In this document: in pieces, positions 1 to 8,258 of the stretch
How the letters are laid out: each line of letters starts with the position of its first letter
How positions within the stretch are numbered: the stretch's first letter is position 1
DNA from: an uncultured Saprospiraceae bacterium
GTDB taxonomy: Bacteria; Bacteroidota; Bacteroidia; Chitinophagales; Saprospiraceae
Direction of reading: 5' to 3'
DNA: 40,410 nucleotides
Assembly: GCA_937973565.1 (NCBI GenBank)
Contig: CALJKQ010000110.1
Coordinates: 1-40,410, forward strand
Made by a program: the position numbers and the translations under genes
Notes under the pieces: model-generated
The model's database searches: none
Seen by the model: only the letters and a program-made list of their open reading frames with translations
What the model was told of the DNA's origin: nothing

Positions 1-1115
1 TGCTGCACGGTGTGCTCCATTTCTGAAAGGATGACCAGGCTGTGTTTTTGTCCCTTATGTTTATCGCTGAAATCAAGCGCGGCAGCCAGGGCCTGGAGAT
101 CGTTGGTATACGAGTCGTTGACAACAAGGCAGTCATTTTTACCGGCGGTGAGTTGGAGACGCATTTCCAGACCCTGCCACGATGAGATGCTATCTTCGAT
201 GGTAGCGAAGGGTACGTTGAGCCATAATCCGGTGCAAATGCAGTGCATGGCATTTTCAAAAAACATCTTGTTGTGTGAGGGAAGCTGAACTTTCAGACTT
301 CGTCCTTTCCATTCCAGGGAAAGTTCATCCCCGTTATCTTCGGTTTTGGTGATGCGAAGGGCATTGTGGCTTTCGTAACCCCAATTACAATGTACCCCCT
401 TGAATCCGCTGCGCTCTATGCCTTCCTTTACAGCCTCATCGTCTCCGCGGTAAACAAGACAGGCTGCCTCTTTAAACAATCGTAATTTTTCATCGAGCTT
501 GGTCTTTCGGTCGGGAAAGCCGGATTCATGGGCATCGCCGAGATTGGTAAAGATGCCGATTTGAGGTTGGATCATGTGTTGCAGTCTCTCCATTTCTCCA
601 CACTCACTGATGCCTGCCTCCAATACTGCCATCTCGTGTTCCTGGCTAATGCCCCACACAGAAAGAGCCACGCCAATCTGCGAATTGTAACTCTTGGGGG
701 TCTTAACCGTTGCATACACCCTGGATAATAATGCACTCAACCACTCCTTTACCACCGTTTTTCCATTGCTGCCGGTAATGCCAATGACAGTGAGTTGGGG
801 AAAACGATTTCTGTGTGCAACGGCAATGCGTTGCATAAAAGCGACCACATCATCCGTAATCACGGCATTGAACTCCGTAAGTCCTTCCAATGCAGTACCA
901 TCGGATACTACAAAATTTTTGACACCCTGTTTGTAGGCAGCAGCGATGAACCGGTGTCCGTCGTGAATCTGCCCTTTGATCGCAAAAAACAACGATGAAG
1001 AAGGATACAGGATATTGCGCGAATCGGTAACCAAATGAGAAAACGCATCCGACACCATAGGGTTGAGTGTGCGTTGCTCTCCTTCCAATAAACCGAGTTC
1101 ACCCAAACGAAACAT
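1..1115 (-). CDS. murF: MurF domain, start of a probable MurF-Alr fusion (partial)
   Basis: Ligase that adds D-Ala-D-Ala to the UDP-MurNAc-tripeptide in the cytoplasm during peptidoglycan synthesis. The 371 visible residues read without a stop from ATG at 1115 and run off the window edge. VTDSR at 29-33, FFAIKG at 43-48 and the ATP loop TGSNGKT at 114-120 mark a Mur ligase. NDSYTNDLQALAAALDF at 333-349 resembles the form found in Bacteroidota fusions of MurF with alanine racemase (Alr) rather than the stand-alone MurF motif, so a C-terminal racemase outside the window is inferred, not seen. The start lies 8 bases after the clpB stop on the same strand, so the two are probably co-transcribed. 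MurF is confident; the fusion is likely. Confidence 0.85.
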   Translation of the reverse strand, partial: MFRLGELGLLEGEQRTLNPMVSDAFSHLVTDSRNILYPSSSLFFAIKGQIHDGHRFIAAAYKQGVKNFVVSDGTALEGLTEFNAVITDDVVAFMQRIAVAHRNRFPQLTVIGITGSNGKTVVKEWLSALLSRVYATVKTPKSYNSQIGVALSVWGISQEHEMAVLEAGISECGEMERLQHMIQPQIGIFTNLGDAHESGFPDRKTKLDEKLRLFKEAACLVYRGDDEAVKEGIERSGFKGVHCNWGYESHNALRITKTEDNGDELSLEWKGRSLKVQLPSHNKMFFENAMHCICTGLWLNVPFATIEDSISSWQGLEMRLQLTAGKNDCLVVNDSYTNDLQALAAALDFSDKHKGQKHSLVILSEMEHTVQ

Positions 1116-1123
1116 AATCGGGC

Positions 1124-3862
1124 TTATGATTTTTTAAATTCATCGACCGCTTTCTGCAGGTCTTTGGCAGCGGCCTCAACTTCCTTTACGTTATCCGGTT
1201 TTTTAGCAGATGGCGCTTTGGCTTCATCCGGCAAATCGGGCTTTTCTTCTTTAGCGGGTTTCTCCTTGGAATAAGTAAATCCTTTTTTGTCGGTCCCTAC
1301 AAAGATGGTTTCCCCGGATTTGAAGCCACCACCGAGCAGCTCTTTGGCCAGGTGGTTTACCAGTTCTTTGTCGATCACACGCTTGAGGGGTCTGGCACCA
1401 AATGCGGGATCGTATCCCAAATCAACGATAAGGTCCATAGCCGAATCACTGAAGCTGATCTGAATTCCCTGGGCTGCCAGGTTTTTCATTACCTTTTTGA
1501 GCATGAGGGTGGCAATTTGTTTTACCTCTGCCCTGCTCAATGGGGTAAATACAATCTTTTCGTCGATCCTGTTGAGAAACTCAGGACGCAAATTTTCTTT
1601 TAAAATTTCCAACACTTCTTCCCGGGTTGTTTCGATGATATCAGCACGGTGTTTTTCGCCCAGTGCATCAAGATCCTCAAAGTTTTCGAGAATCTTTTCA
1701 GCACCCATGTTGGATGTCATGATCACAATGGTATTTCGGAAGTTGGCTACCCTCCCCCTGTTGTCCGTAAGTCTGCCGTCGTCCAGCAATTGCAGCAAAA
1801 TATTAAAGGTATCGGGATGGGCTTTCTCGATCTCATCGAGTAATACAATGGTATAGGGTCTGCGCCTTACGGCTTCTGTGAGCTGGCCTCCTTCGTCGTA
1901 ACCCACATAACCCGGAGGCGCACCAACGAGACGAGATACAGCATGTTTTTCCTGATACTCACTCATGTCAATGCGGGTAATGGCATTTTCATCGTCAAAC
2001 AAAACCTCTGCCAGGGCTTTTGCGAGTTCAGTCTTTCCAACCCCGGTAGGACCCAGAAAGATAAAACTGCCTATGGGCTTGTTGGGATCCTGGAGTCCCG
2101 CTCTCGACCTGCGTACAGCATCACAAACGGCCACCACGGCTTCTTTCTGCCCAATGAGTCGCTTGCCGATCTCATCTTCAAGACCCAGCAACCTGTCTTT
2201 ATCGTTTTGCAGCATTTTATTCACCGGAATACCTGTCCAGCGGGAGATTACCTCTGCTACGTCGTCGGCAGATACTTCACCGGAAGTAAATCTTTCTTCT
2301 TCCGGAATGGCTGCCAATTGTTGCTCTGCTGTACTGAGCTTTTGCTGAAGGGCAGCGAGCTCATTGCTTTGTTTTTCTGCATAAGCGGCGTTATCTCCTT
2401 TTTGCAGCAACGCGGCCATTTCTACATTGAGTTTTTCAAGGTCTGTCTTGGTCTTTTGGATGGTTGTTGCCAACGATCTTTCATTGTCCCATCGCTTGTT
2501 CATGCCATCGAGTTCTTTTTTCCCGGCTTCTATCCTGGCTTCTATTTCGGCGACCTTGCCGGGATTTTGCTCTTTTTTGAGCAGCTCCTTTTCTATTTCA
2601 AGTTGCTGAACCTTTCTCTTGAGTTCATCGATATCATCGGGCACAGAGTCTAGCTCCAGCCTTAGTTTAGATGCTGCCTCATCGATGAGATCAAGGGCCT
2701 TGTCGGGCAATTTGCGATCGGTTACATAACGAGCCGATAATTCCGCTGCCGCTTTTAAAGCATCATCCTTAATGCCGATCTTATGATAGGTTTCATATTT
2801 TTCCTGTGCTCCCCGGAGTATAGACAGGGTCTGCTCTACGGTTGGTTCTTCAACGTCGACATTTTGAAACTTGCTGGCCAGGGTCTTATCACTTTCAAAA
2901 TACTTCTGGTATTCTTCCGGTGTAGTGGATCCGATGCAAAACAACTCGCCTCTCGACAACGCGGGTTTGAGGATGCCGGCTGCATCCATGGCACCATTCC
3001 CGCCACCGGCTCCTACCAGGGTGTGAATGTCTTCGATAAAAAGTATCACTTCTCCATTGCTGAGTTTTACATCGTCCAGCAAAAACTTAAGGCGTTCTTC
3101 AAACTCTCCTTTATACTTGGCACCTGCAATGACGGCAGGCAGATCAAGGGCATAGACTTGTTTGTTTAATAGATTTTGGGGCACGTCTTTATTCACAATT
3201 CTCCATGCAATTCCTTCGACGATGGCCGACTTACCCACCCCGGTATCTCCTACCAGAATAGGATTGTTTTTGGTTTTGCGGGAAAGGATGTGTATGATCC
3301 TTCTGATTTCTTCATCCCTGCCAATGATTTTGTCGAGATTGCCGCTCTCAGCCCGAGCATTCAGGTTGATCGCATATTTGTGCAAATTTTGCAAAGGTGT
3401 GGCATTGGCCTGGTCTGTGACTTTCTTGCCCTTTCTCAATTCAAGAATTGATTTCTTGACCAGTCCTGTATCGCAGCCCAATCCTTGCAACAAAACGGCA
3501 GGTGCATCAATGCCATCTACCAGACCCATTACCATAATTTCGGGGGTGATAAACTGATCACCCAACTCGTTCATATATTTTTTGGATTTGGAAAGCATGG
3601 CGTTGGCTTCCGGTGTGAGCTTTTGCTTTTCTACTGCTTTTACCCTGGGTGCCTTTTCCACATAGTTGTACAACTCTCTTTTGAGCAGTGGCATATTGAT
3701 GTTCATTGCTTTAAACAATTCGGGTATGATGGCCTCATCGGCGTCCATGATGCCTATAAGTAAATGTGCAGTCTGTACTTCTTCCTGGCTAAGGCTGGCT
3801 GCCAGGCGTTGGCCCTTCAAAATGGCATCCTGAGCACTCACGGTAAAGTTTTCGTAAGTCAT
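1124..3862 (-). CDS. clpB: ClpB disaggregase with atypical NBD1
   Basis: Hsp100 AAA+ chaperone that threads aggregated proteins through its pore, working with DnaK in the cytosol. 912 residues against about 860 usually. Order: N-domain 1-145; NBD1 with Walker A GDTGVGKS at 205-212 and a conserved pore loop (GAKYKGEFEERLK); coiled-coil middle domain about 400-530; NBD2 with Walker A GPTGVGKT at 604-611, Walker B D676-E677, arginine-finger segment RPEFLNRIDE and sensor-2 GARPLKR. NBD2 looks canonical. In NBD1 the Walker B pair is E277-D278 instead of Asp-Glu, and the usual Arg-Arg before Phe-Gln is S330-K331. The last 50 or so residues are a Lys/Glu/Pro/Ala-rich tail beyond the usual C-terminus. 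The downstream murF starts 8 bases later. Confidence 0.96.
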   Translation of the reverse strand: MTYENFTVSAQDAILKGQRLAASLSQEEVQTAHLLIGIMDADEAIIPELFKAMNINMPLLKRELYNYVEKAPRVKAVEKQKLTPEANAMLSKSKKYMNELGDQFITPEIMVMGLVDGIDAPAVLLQGLGCDTGLVKKSILELRKGKKVTDQANATPLQNLHKYAINLNARAESGNLDKIIGRDEEIRRIIHILSRKTKNNPILVGDTGVGKSAIVEGIAWRIVNKDVPQNLLNKQVYALDLPAVIAGAKYKGEFEERLKFLLDDVKLSNGEVILFIEDIHTLVGAGGGNGAMDAAGILKPALSRGELFCIGSTTPEEYQKYFESDKTLASKFQNVDVEEPTVEQTLSILRGAQEKYETYHKIGIKDDALKAAAELSARYVTDRKLPDKALDLIDEAASKLRLELDSVPDDIDELKRKVQQLEIEKELLKKEQNPGKVAEIEARIEAGKKELDGMNKRWDNERSLATTIQKTKTDLEKLNVEMAALLQKGDNAAYAEKQSNELAALQQKLSTAEQQLAAIPEEERFTSGEVSADDVAEVISRWTGIPVNKMLQNDKDRLLGLEDEIGKRLIGQKEAVVAVCDAVRRSRAGLQDPNKPIGSFIFLGPTGVGKTELAKALAEVLFDDENAITRIDMSEYQEKHAVSRLVGAPPGYVGYDEGGQLTEAVRRRPYTIVLLDEIEKAHPDTFNILLQLLDDGRLTDNRGRVANFRNTIVIMTSNMGAEKILENFEDLDALGEKHRADIIETTREEVLEILKENLRPEFLNRIDEKIVFTPLSRAEVKQIATLMLKKVMKNLAAQGIQISFSDSAMDLIVDLGYDPAFGARPLKRVIDKELVNHLAKELLGGGFKSGETIFVGTDKKGFTYSKEKPAKEEKPDLPDEAKAPSAKKPDNVKEVEAAAKDLQKAVDEFKKS

Positions 3863-3912
3863 ATTGAAAATTTGAAGACACTAAGATAAGGCAATTGTTG
3901 TATAGCACAGTC

Positions 3913-3967
3913 GGATTTGGATGAAGCCGGGCATTTCATCGGCCAAAAACGCACATCTGCCAAATCC
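3913..3967. other. Nested inverted repeat between pdxH and clpB
   Basis: GGATTTGG at 3913-3920 is exactly complementary to CCAAATCC at 3960-3967. Inside the 39-base loop, GCCG at 3926-3929 can pair with CGGC at 3940-3943. It lies in the 194-base gap after pdxH and before clpB, both on the minus strand. There is no T-run, so it does not look like a standard intrinsic terminator; it could be a leader structure or operator for clpB. It is not the CIRCE sequence. Confidence 0.4.
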
Positions 3968-4056
3968 TTGATGTGGCACCTGCCTGTGTTGTCAGCTATT
4001 CTTAGAAACAGAAGGCTGTATCAGCCCACTTCAATCCTTAATTGTAGTGCTGCAGC

Positions 4057-4701
4057 TTATGGAGCGAGGCGACTCATCTGCCAGCCATCACCTTGCCTTA
4101 TAAATTTGATACGGTCGTGCAGCCTGCTGAGCCTTCCCTGCCAAAATTCAATTTCAGTGGGCACCAGAATGTAACCTCCCCAATGCGGTGGTTTGGGCAG
4201 GATGTCTTGACCCTCAAATAATGCTTCTGTTTCAGCCACCAGTTTTTCGAGCAGCCTGCGATCCTCGATGGGTCTGCTTTGAGGTGAAGACCAGGCACCG
4301 ATCTGTGAATCTCTGGGTCGGCTTTGAAAATATTGGGTCGACTTTTCTTCGTCATAAAACTCCAATCGTCCGCGAACCCTGATCTGGCGACCAAGTTCCA
4401 GCCAGGAAAATACCAGACAGGCATTGGGATTACTTTCGATTTGCCGGGCTTTGTCGCTGGTATAATTGGTATAAAAGACAAAACCTCTTTCATCGAGCTC
4501 CTTGAGCAACACCACACGGCCATCCGGCATACCCTTGTCATCCACCGTTGCCAGTGTCATGGCATTGGGCTCTCGTACCTCCGCCTTTACTGCTTCATCA
4601 AACCAAAAGTGAAACTCGTCGAAGGGGTTGGGGCGGATAGAGTTAATGTCTAACTCTTCATTGGCATAGTGTTGCCTCATGGAGGCGATGTCGTGTTTCA
4701 T
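4057..4701 (-). CDS. pdxH: Pyridoxamine 5'-phosphate oxidase
   Basis: FMN enzyme oxidising pyridoxamine or pyridoxine 5'-phosphate to pyridoxal 5'-phosphate, the last step of vitamin B6 salvage, in the cytosol. 214 residues, the normal family length. The N-terminal half has the family pattern MTLATVDDKGMPDGRVVLLK followed by GFVFYTNYTSDKARQIE. The C-terminus carries RLHDRIKF and ends WQMSRLAP, the PdxH C-terminal signature with the Arg and His used in substrate binding. The ATG overlaps the stop of trxA by 4 bases (ATGA), so the pair is probably translationally coupled. Confidence 0.97.
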   Translation of the reverse strand: MKHDIASMRQHYANEELDINSIRPNPFDEFHFWFDEAVKAEVREPNAMTLATVDDKGMPDGRVVLLKELDERGFVFYTNYTSDKARQIESNPNACLVFSWLELGRQIRVRGRLEFYDEEKSTQYFQSRPRDSQIGAWSSPQSRPIEDRRLLEKLVAETEALFEGQDILPKPPHWGGYILVPTEIEFWQGRLSRLHDRIKFIRQGDGWQMSRLAP

Positions 4702-4997
4702 AAAGCAGCGATTTCTTCAATTTTATGGATGATGGCTTGTTTGGGTTGAACCCCTGCAGCCCGCCACTCCATTTTGCCGTTGCGAAAGATGGCGATGGTA
4801 GGTATGCTCATGATTTGCAACTTCTGCGCAAGTGCTTCGTTGCGATCTACATCAATTTTTACAATTTTTACTTTTTCACCCAGCTCGTTTTTAACTTCCT
4901 GGATTATGGGTGCCAACGCATGGCAAGGACCGCACCAGTCTGCATAAAAGTCTATGAGAACGGGGGTGTCGGATTCGATAATGTCACTGAATTTCAT
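4698..4997 (-). CDS. trxA: Thioredoxin
   Basis: Small cytosolic dithiol oxidoreductase. 99 residues with the active site WCGPC at 21-25 (C22 and C25) preceded by FYAD, and the cis-proline segment SIPT about 40 residues later, as in classical thioredoxin. The protein has no signal peptide, so it is not one of the envelope thioredoxin-like proteins common in this phylum. It is the first gene of a minus-strand pair with pdxH. The upstream 220 bases to the divergent transporter gene carry promoters for both sides. Confidence 0.95.
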   Translation of the reverse strand: MKFSDIIESDTPVLIDFYADWCGPCHALAPIIQEVKNELGEKVKIVKIDVDRNEALAQKLQIMSIPTIAIFRNGKMEWRAAGVQPKQAIIHKIEEIAAL

Positions 4998-5186
4998 GGA
5001 ATTAAACTATGCTTTTTTAACGTTACAAAATTTTTATTGGTTCAATAGGGCTGCAAAATATACATCATAAAATAAAATGATGGTAACCCATGTTGCATTC
5101 GCCATAAATTTTGTAAAAAACCAAAAAATGAAATTTTCTTTTGATCCAAATCTGTGAAAATGGGCTAAATTGAATAAAAATTTGCT

Positions 5187-5194
5187 TAGGTTTG
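5187..5194 (+). promoter_or_regulatory. -7 box TAGGTTTG
   Basis: Exact match to the Bacteroidota sigma-A -7 consensus TAnnTTTG, 23 bases before the transporter ATG at 5218. A clear -33 TTTG at the right distance is not visible; the nearest TTG is only 14 bases away. Confidence 0.45.
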
Positions 5195-5217
5195 CCGAAA
5201 GTGCAATTTTCAACTGA

Positions 5218-6516
5218 ATGGAGCAAAAAAACAATAAAAAGGTTTTGAGATCATGGGCGATCTTTGATTGGGCCAACTCGGCTTATGCCCTGGTAATTTC
5301 AACCGCCATTTTTCCGACCTACTTTGTCAAAGCAACGCCCCAGATCATTCATTTTTTGGGTTTCGACATCAGCAATGCGGCGCTCTATTCCTATTCAGTG
5401 TCCTTTTCTTACATCATCATTGCAGCCCTTTCTCCCATATTATCGGGCATTGCAGATTTTTCGGGGAGGAGGATGTTTTTTTTGAAAGTCTTTACCCTGA
5501 TGGGCTCGCTCAATTGCATGGTCCTGTACTTCTTTAATGGTTCAGATGATTTATGGTGGCTGGGTACAACGGCCTTCATACTCTCAACCATCGGCTTTGC
5601 AGGCAGCCTGGTTTTTTACGATTCTTACCTGCCTATAATTGCTACAGAAGACCAATTCGATAAGCTTAGTGCCAGGGGTTATTCCTACGGCTATGTGGGT
5701 AGCGTAATTTTACTGGTTGTGATTCTGGTAATGATACAAAAACCCGAATTATTTGGCATTACAGACCCCTATCTCCCATCCAGAATCGGTTTTGTACTGG
5801 TTGGCATCTGGTGGGTAGGCTTTGCGCAAATTACTTTTAAAAACCTGCCCAAAGACAATCGTTCAGCTCTGGGAAAGGGTTTTATCAGAAATGGATATTC
5901 CGAAATCAACAAAGTAATCAAGGAAGCCATCAAGCAGGCAGATGTAATGAGGTTTCTGCTGGGTTTTTTCCTTTTTAGTGCCGGGGTACAGACGGTAATT
6001 TACCTGGCTACCATTTTTGCAGAAAAAGAACTGAAGATGGAAACCGGAGAACTGATTCTGGTGGTACTCATCATCCAGCTCATCGCCATTCTGGGTGCTA
6101 TGCTTTTCGCCCGGGTTTCCGGCTTGATCGGCAACAGAAATGCAATCATCATCCAGATCCTCATTTGGATCATCATCTGTTTACTGGCATATTTTACCAC
6201 CAGTAAGATCATGTTTTATTTCACCGCCGGTCTTGTGGGCATGGTACTGGGGGGCATCCAGGCACTGTCACGAGCCACTTATTCCAAGCTTTTACTAAGA
6301 CAAAATACGGACAAGGATCTGACTTCCTACTTTAGTCTGTACGATGTCTTGTACAAATTGTCGATTGTAAGCGGCACCTTTATTTTTGGGCTGGTTTACC
6401 AACTAACGGACAATATGAGGTACTCTGTGCTTGCCTTGGCTGTACTTTTTTTGAGTAGTATACTGTTCATCGCAAAAGTCAGGGTATCCCCCAAAGAAGA
6501 GATTGAAACAGCTTAA
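5218..6516 (+). CDS. UMF1 (Atg22-like) family MFS transporter
   Basis: Twelve-segment inner-membrane permease of the UMF1/Atg22-like branch of the major facilitator superfamily. 432 residues. The N-terminal stretch WAIFDWANSAYALVISTAIF is the hallmark of the family, and strongly hydrophobic segments fill the protein. In yeast, Atg22 exports amino acids from the vacuole; bacterial substrates are not established, so none is assigned. The protein ends in a short charged tail (PKEEIETA). The next gene on the strand follows after 56 bases. Confidence 0.88.
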   Translation: MEQKNNKKVLRSWAIFDWANSAYALVISTAIFPTYFVKATPQIIHFLGFDISNAALYSYSVSFSYIIIAALSPILSGIADFSGRRMFFLKVFTLMGSLNCMVLYFFNGSDDLWWLGTTAFILSTIGFAGSLVFYDSYLPIIATEDQFDKLSARGYSYGYVGSVILLVVILVMIQKPELFGITDPYLPSRIGFVLVGIWWVGFAQITFKNLPKDNRSALGKGFIRNGYSEINKVIKEAIKQADVMRFLLGFFLFSAGVQTVIYLATIFAEKELKMETGELILVVLIIQLIAILGAMLFARVSGLIGNRNAIIIQILIWIIICLLAYFTTSKIMFYFTAGLVGMVLGGIQALSRATYSKLLLRQNTDKDLTSYFSLYDVLYKLSIVSGTFIFGLVYQLTDNMRYSVLALAVLFLSSILFIAKVRVSPKEEIETA

Positions 6517-6572
6517 AAAAGGAAATAAGCGCGAAAACCCTTTTATTTGCATGTTTTTTCAATGTACCATCC

Positions 6573-7277
6573 ATGGATTTAACCTGGTTCGACCACCTAT
6601 TTTTCTTTTTACTGGGCGTAGTTTTCCCGGTCATGGCCGTTATGTCAGAAAAATCAGGGGCTGAAGAAGACGAAGCTTATCTGATGCAGCTTCCCCCTAA
6701 AAAACACATATACTATAGCAATGGTCTCATGTTGGTCATAGGAGCCCTGATGGTGCTGACGCTTTGGAACGTGACCTATCGCGATTTTGGCAAACTGGGT
6801 TTTCACGACATTCTCATTTCCGATGAAGCCATTTGGATAGTTGCCGGGATTGCATTGATTTATGCAGGAGATACGCTGTTCAACATCTGGCAGTCGAGAA
6901 AAGAAGTAGATAAATGGAAAGACATGGCACACATAATGCCAACGAGTTGGCAGGACTACCGTCATTTTATTTTTCTTGCTTTGGCAGCCGGTACCTGTGA
7001 AGAAATTATCTTTCGGGGATTTATGATCAACTATGTAGCAGAGATGGCCGCGGGCACCTCTTTTGCGGAAGCATTGGCCCTTATCATACCTGCCTTTATT
7101 TTTTCAATTAGCCATATATATCAGGGCTGGGCTTCTGTTGTAAAAATTGCTTCCATTTCCTTGCTATTTGGGGCTTTATACATGCATACTTCTTCACTGT
7201 ATCTGGTAATGATCATCCATGCCCTGGTTGATCTTATCTCAGGGGCAGTGCTGGTAGCGCTTTCAAAGGGCAAATAA
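6573..7277 (+). CDS. CPBP-family intramembrane glutamic protease
   Basis: Predicted inner-membrane protease of the CPBP/CAAX (Abi, Rce1-like) family. 234 residues with about seven hydrophobic segments. The catalytic motifs are visible: EEIIFRG with E143, E144 and R148, then SHIYQG with H181, then HALVD with H216 and D220. Family members cut within membranes, some handling prenylated proteins and some maturing peptides; the substrate here is unknown. It lies between a UMF1 transporter and a Fur-type regulator on the same strand, but nothing ties them in function. Confidence 0.88.
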   Translation: MDLTWFDHLFFFLLGVVFPVMAVMSEKSGAEEDEAYLMQLPPKKHIYYSNGLMLVIGALMVLTLWNVTYRDFGKLGFHDILISDEAIWIVAGIALIYAGDTLFNIWQSRKEVDKWKDMAHIMPTSWQDYRHFIFLALAAGTCEEIIFRGFMINYVAEMAAGTSFAEALALIIPAFIFSISHIYQGWASVVKIASISLLFGALYMHTSSLYLVMIIHALVDLISGAVLVALSKGK

Positions 7278-7281
7278 AGAC

Positions 7282-7309
7282 TTGTTACGAGAACCTTTTT
7301 GTATTTTTA
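7282..7309 (+). promoter_or_regulatory. Candidate promoter TTG-N17-TATTTTTA
   Basis: TTG at 7282-7284, 17 bases, then TATTTTTA at 7302-7309, one base off the TAnnTTTG consensus. It sits 38 bases before the ATG at 7348 of the Fur-family gene and favours that ATG over an in-frame TTG at 7282, which lies inside this promoter. Confidence 0.4.
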
Positions 7310-7347
7310 CTCATTATAAGGTCAAAGACACAGACACAATTGGATCC

Positions 7348-7761
7348 ATGCAAGCGAGTGAATATTTAAAAAAAGCAGGCTTGAAGCTCACGCCGGTGCG
7401 CACACGAATGGTGGATATCTTTTTGTCTGCCCGACATGCCTTGCTCCAGAGTGAGATCGAAAATCAATTTGACGGTATCGATAGGATTACCTTGTACCGC
7501 ACCTTAAAATCATTCGAAGAAAAAGGAATGATCCACCGCATTACTGATCTCGAAGGCAATTCCAAATATGCCATGTGTGAGACCAAGTGTATGGAAGAGC
7601 ACCACCACCATCACCATGCGCATGTTCACTTTCAATGCGAACAATGTCACCTCACCTTTTGTGTTGAAAACGTTGAAATTCCCGCCATTGAAATGCCCAC
7701 CAAATTTTTGGTTACGGGTCAAAACATTACCATCACCGGTAAATGCGAAAATTGTCAGTAA
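7348..7761 (+). CDS. Fur-family metal-responsive repressor
   Basis: Winged-helix DNA-binding regulator of the Fur superfamily. From the ATG, 137 residues, typical length. The DNA-binding part is 1-70 with recognition-helix region DRITLYRTLKSFEEKGMIHR. The dimerisation part holds two CxxC pairs (C97/C100 and C133/C136), the structural zinc site of the family. An unusual run of six histidines at 85-90 continues as AHVHF, putting extra His in the regulatory metal-binding loop. Whether it senses zinc, iron or peroxide cannot be read from the sequence; the His-rich loop would fit zinc. The start was chosen at 7348 because the upstream TTG lies in a likely promoter. The stop overlaps the next gene. 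Confidence 0.9.
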   Translation: MQASEYLKKAGLKLTPVRTRMVDIFLSARHALLQSEIENQFDGIDRITLYRTLKSFEEKGMIHRITDLEGNSKYAMCETKCMEEHHHHHHAHVHFQCEQCHLTFCVENVEIPAIEMPTKFLVTGQNITITGKCENCQ

Positions 7762-8249
7762 ACAAGATTGATGCTACATTGGCTCCTATTCTGGAGACAG
7801 TGAGCGATCCGGAAGTGCCTGTACTTTCTGTGCTGGACTTGGGAGTCGTGCTTTCTGCCACCCTTGATGATACAAACCATGTACATATTATTATAACACC
7901 CACCTATGCGGGCTGTCCGGCTATGGATGTCATTCGTTTTGAAATCAACCGGGCACTCGAACAAGCCGGATACGCCATGGTTACCATTGAGACCGTATTG
8001 TCTCCTGCATGGACCACCGATTGGATTACAGAAAATGGCAAAGAAAAGCTGAAAGCATATGGCATTGCACCTCCCGTTGAAAAAACAACTGACAAATCTT
8101 TTTTGACAGGAAAAACCAAGTCCGTACCATGCCCAAGGTGTGGATCAACGCATACTGAAATGATATCCTTATTTGGCAGTACGGCTTGCAAAGCACTCTA
8201 TCGTTGCGAACAATGTCTGGAACCTTTCGATTATTTCAAGTGCCACTGA
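7743..8249 (+). CDS. PaaD-like MIP18/DUF59 protein (orphan)
   Basis: 168 residues resembling PaaD of the phenylacetyl-CoA epoxygenase cluster. An N-terminal MIP18 (DUF59) domain has DPEVP at 22-26 and the signature YAGCPAMDVIRFEI with C58; the C-terminal zinc-ribbon-like part has C130, C133, C155 and C158. MIP18 proteins act in iron-sulfur cluster assembly, and PaaD is needed to mature the PaaABC(E) oxygenase. No paaA, paaB, paaC or paaE is within the window, so it is an orphan here. ATG at 7743 overlaps the fur-like gene by 19 bases; an in-frame TTG at 7752 is the alternative. It converges with the MscS gene 9 bases downstream. Confidence 0.82.
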   Translation: MRKLSVNKIDATLAPILETVSDPEVPVLSVLDLGVVLSATLDDTNHVHIIITPTYAGCPAMDVIRFEINRALEQAGYAMVTIETVLSPAWTTDWITENGKEKLKAYGIAPPVEKTTDKSFLTGKTKSVPCPRCGSTHTEMISLFGSTACKALYRCEQCLEPFDYFKCH

Positions 8250-8258
8250 AACCAGCGC

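Noticed and set aside
1943..2653. Plus-strand open frame of 236 codons
   Set aside because: Lies wholly antisense to the well-supported clpB gene; its protein is Phe/Leu/Cys-rich with no recognisable domain.
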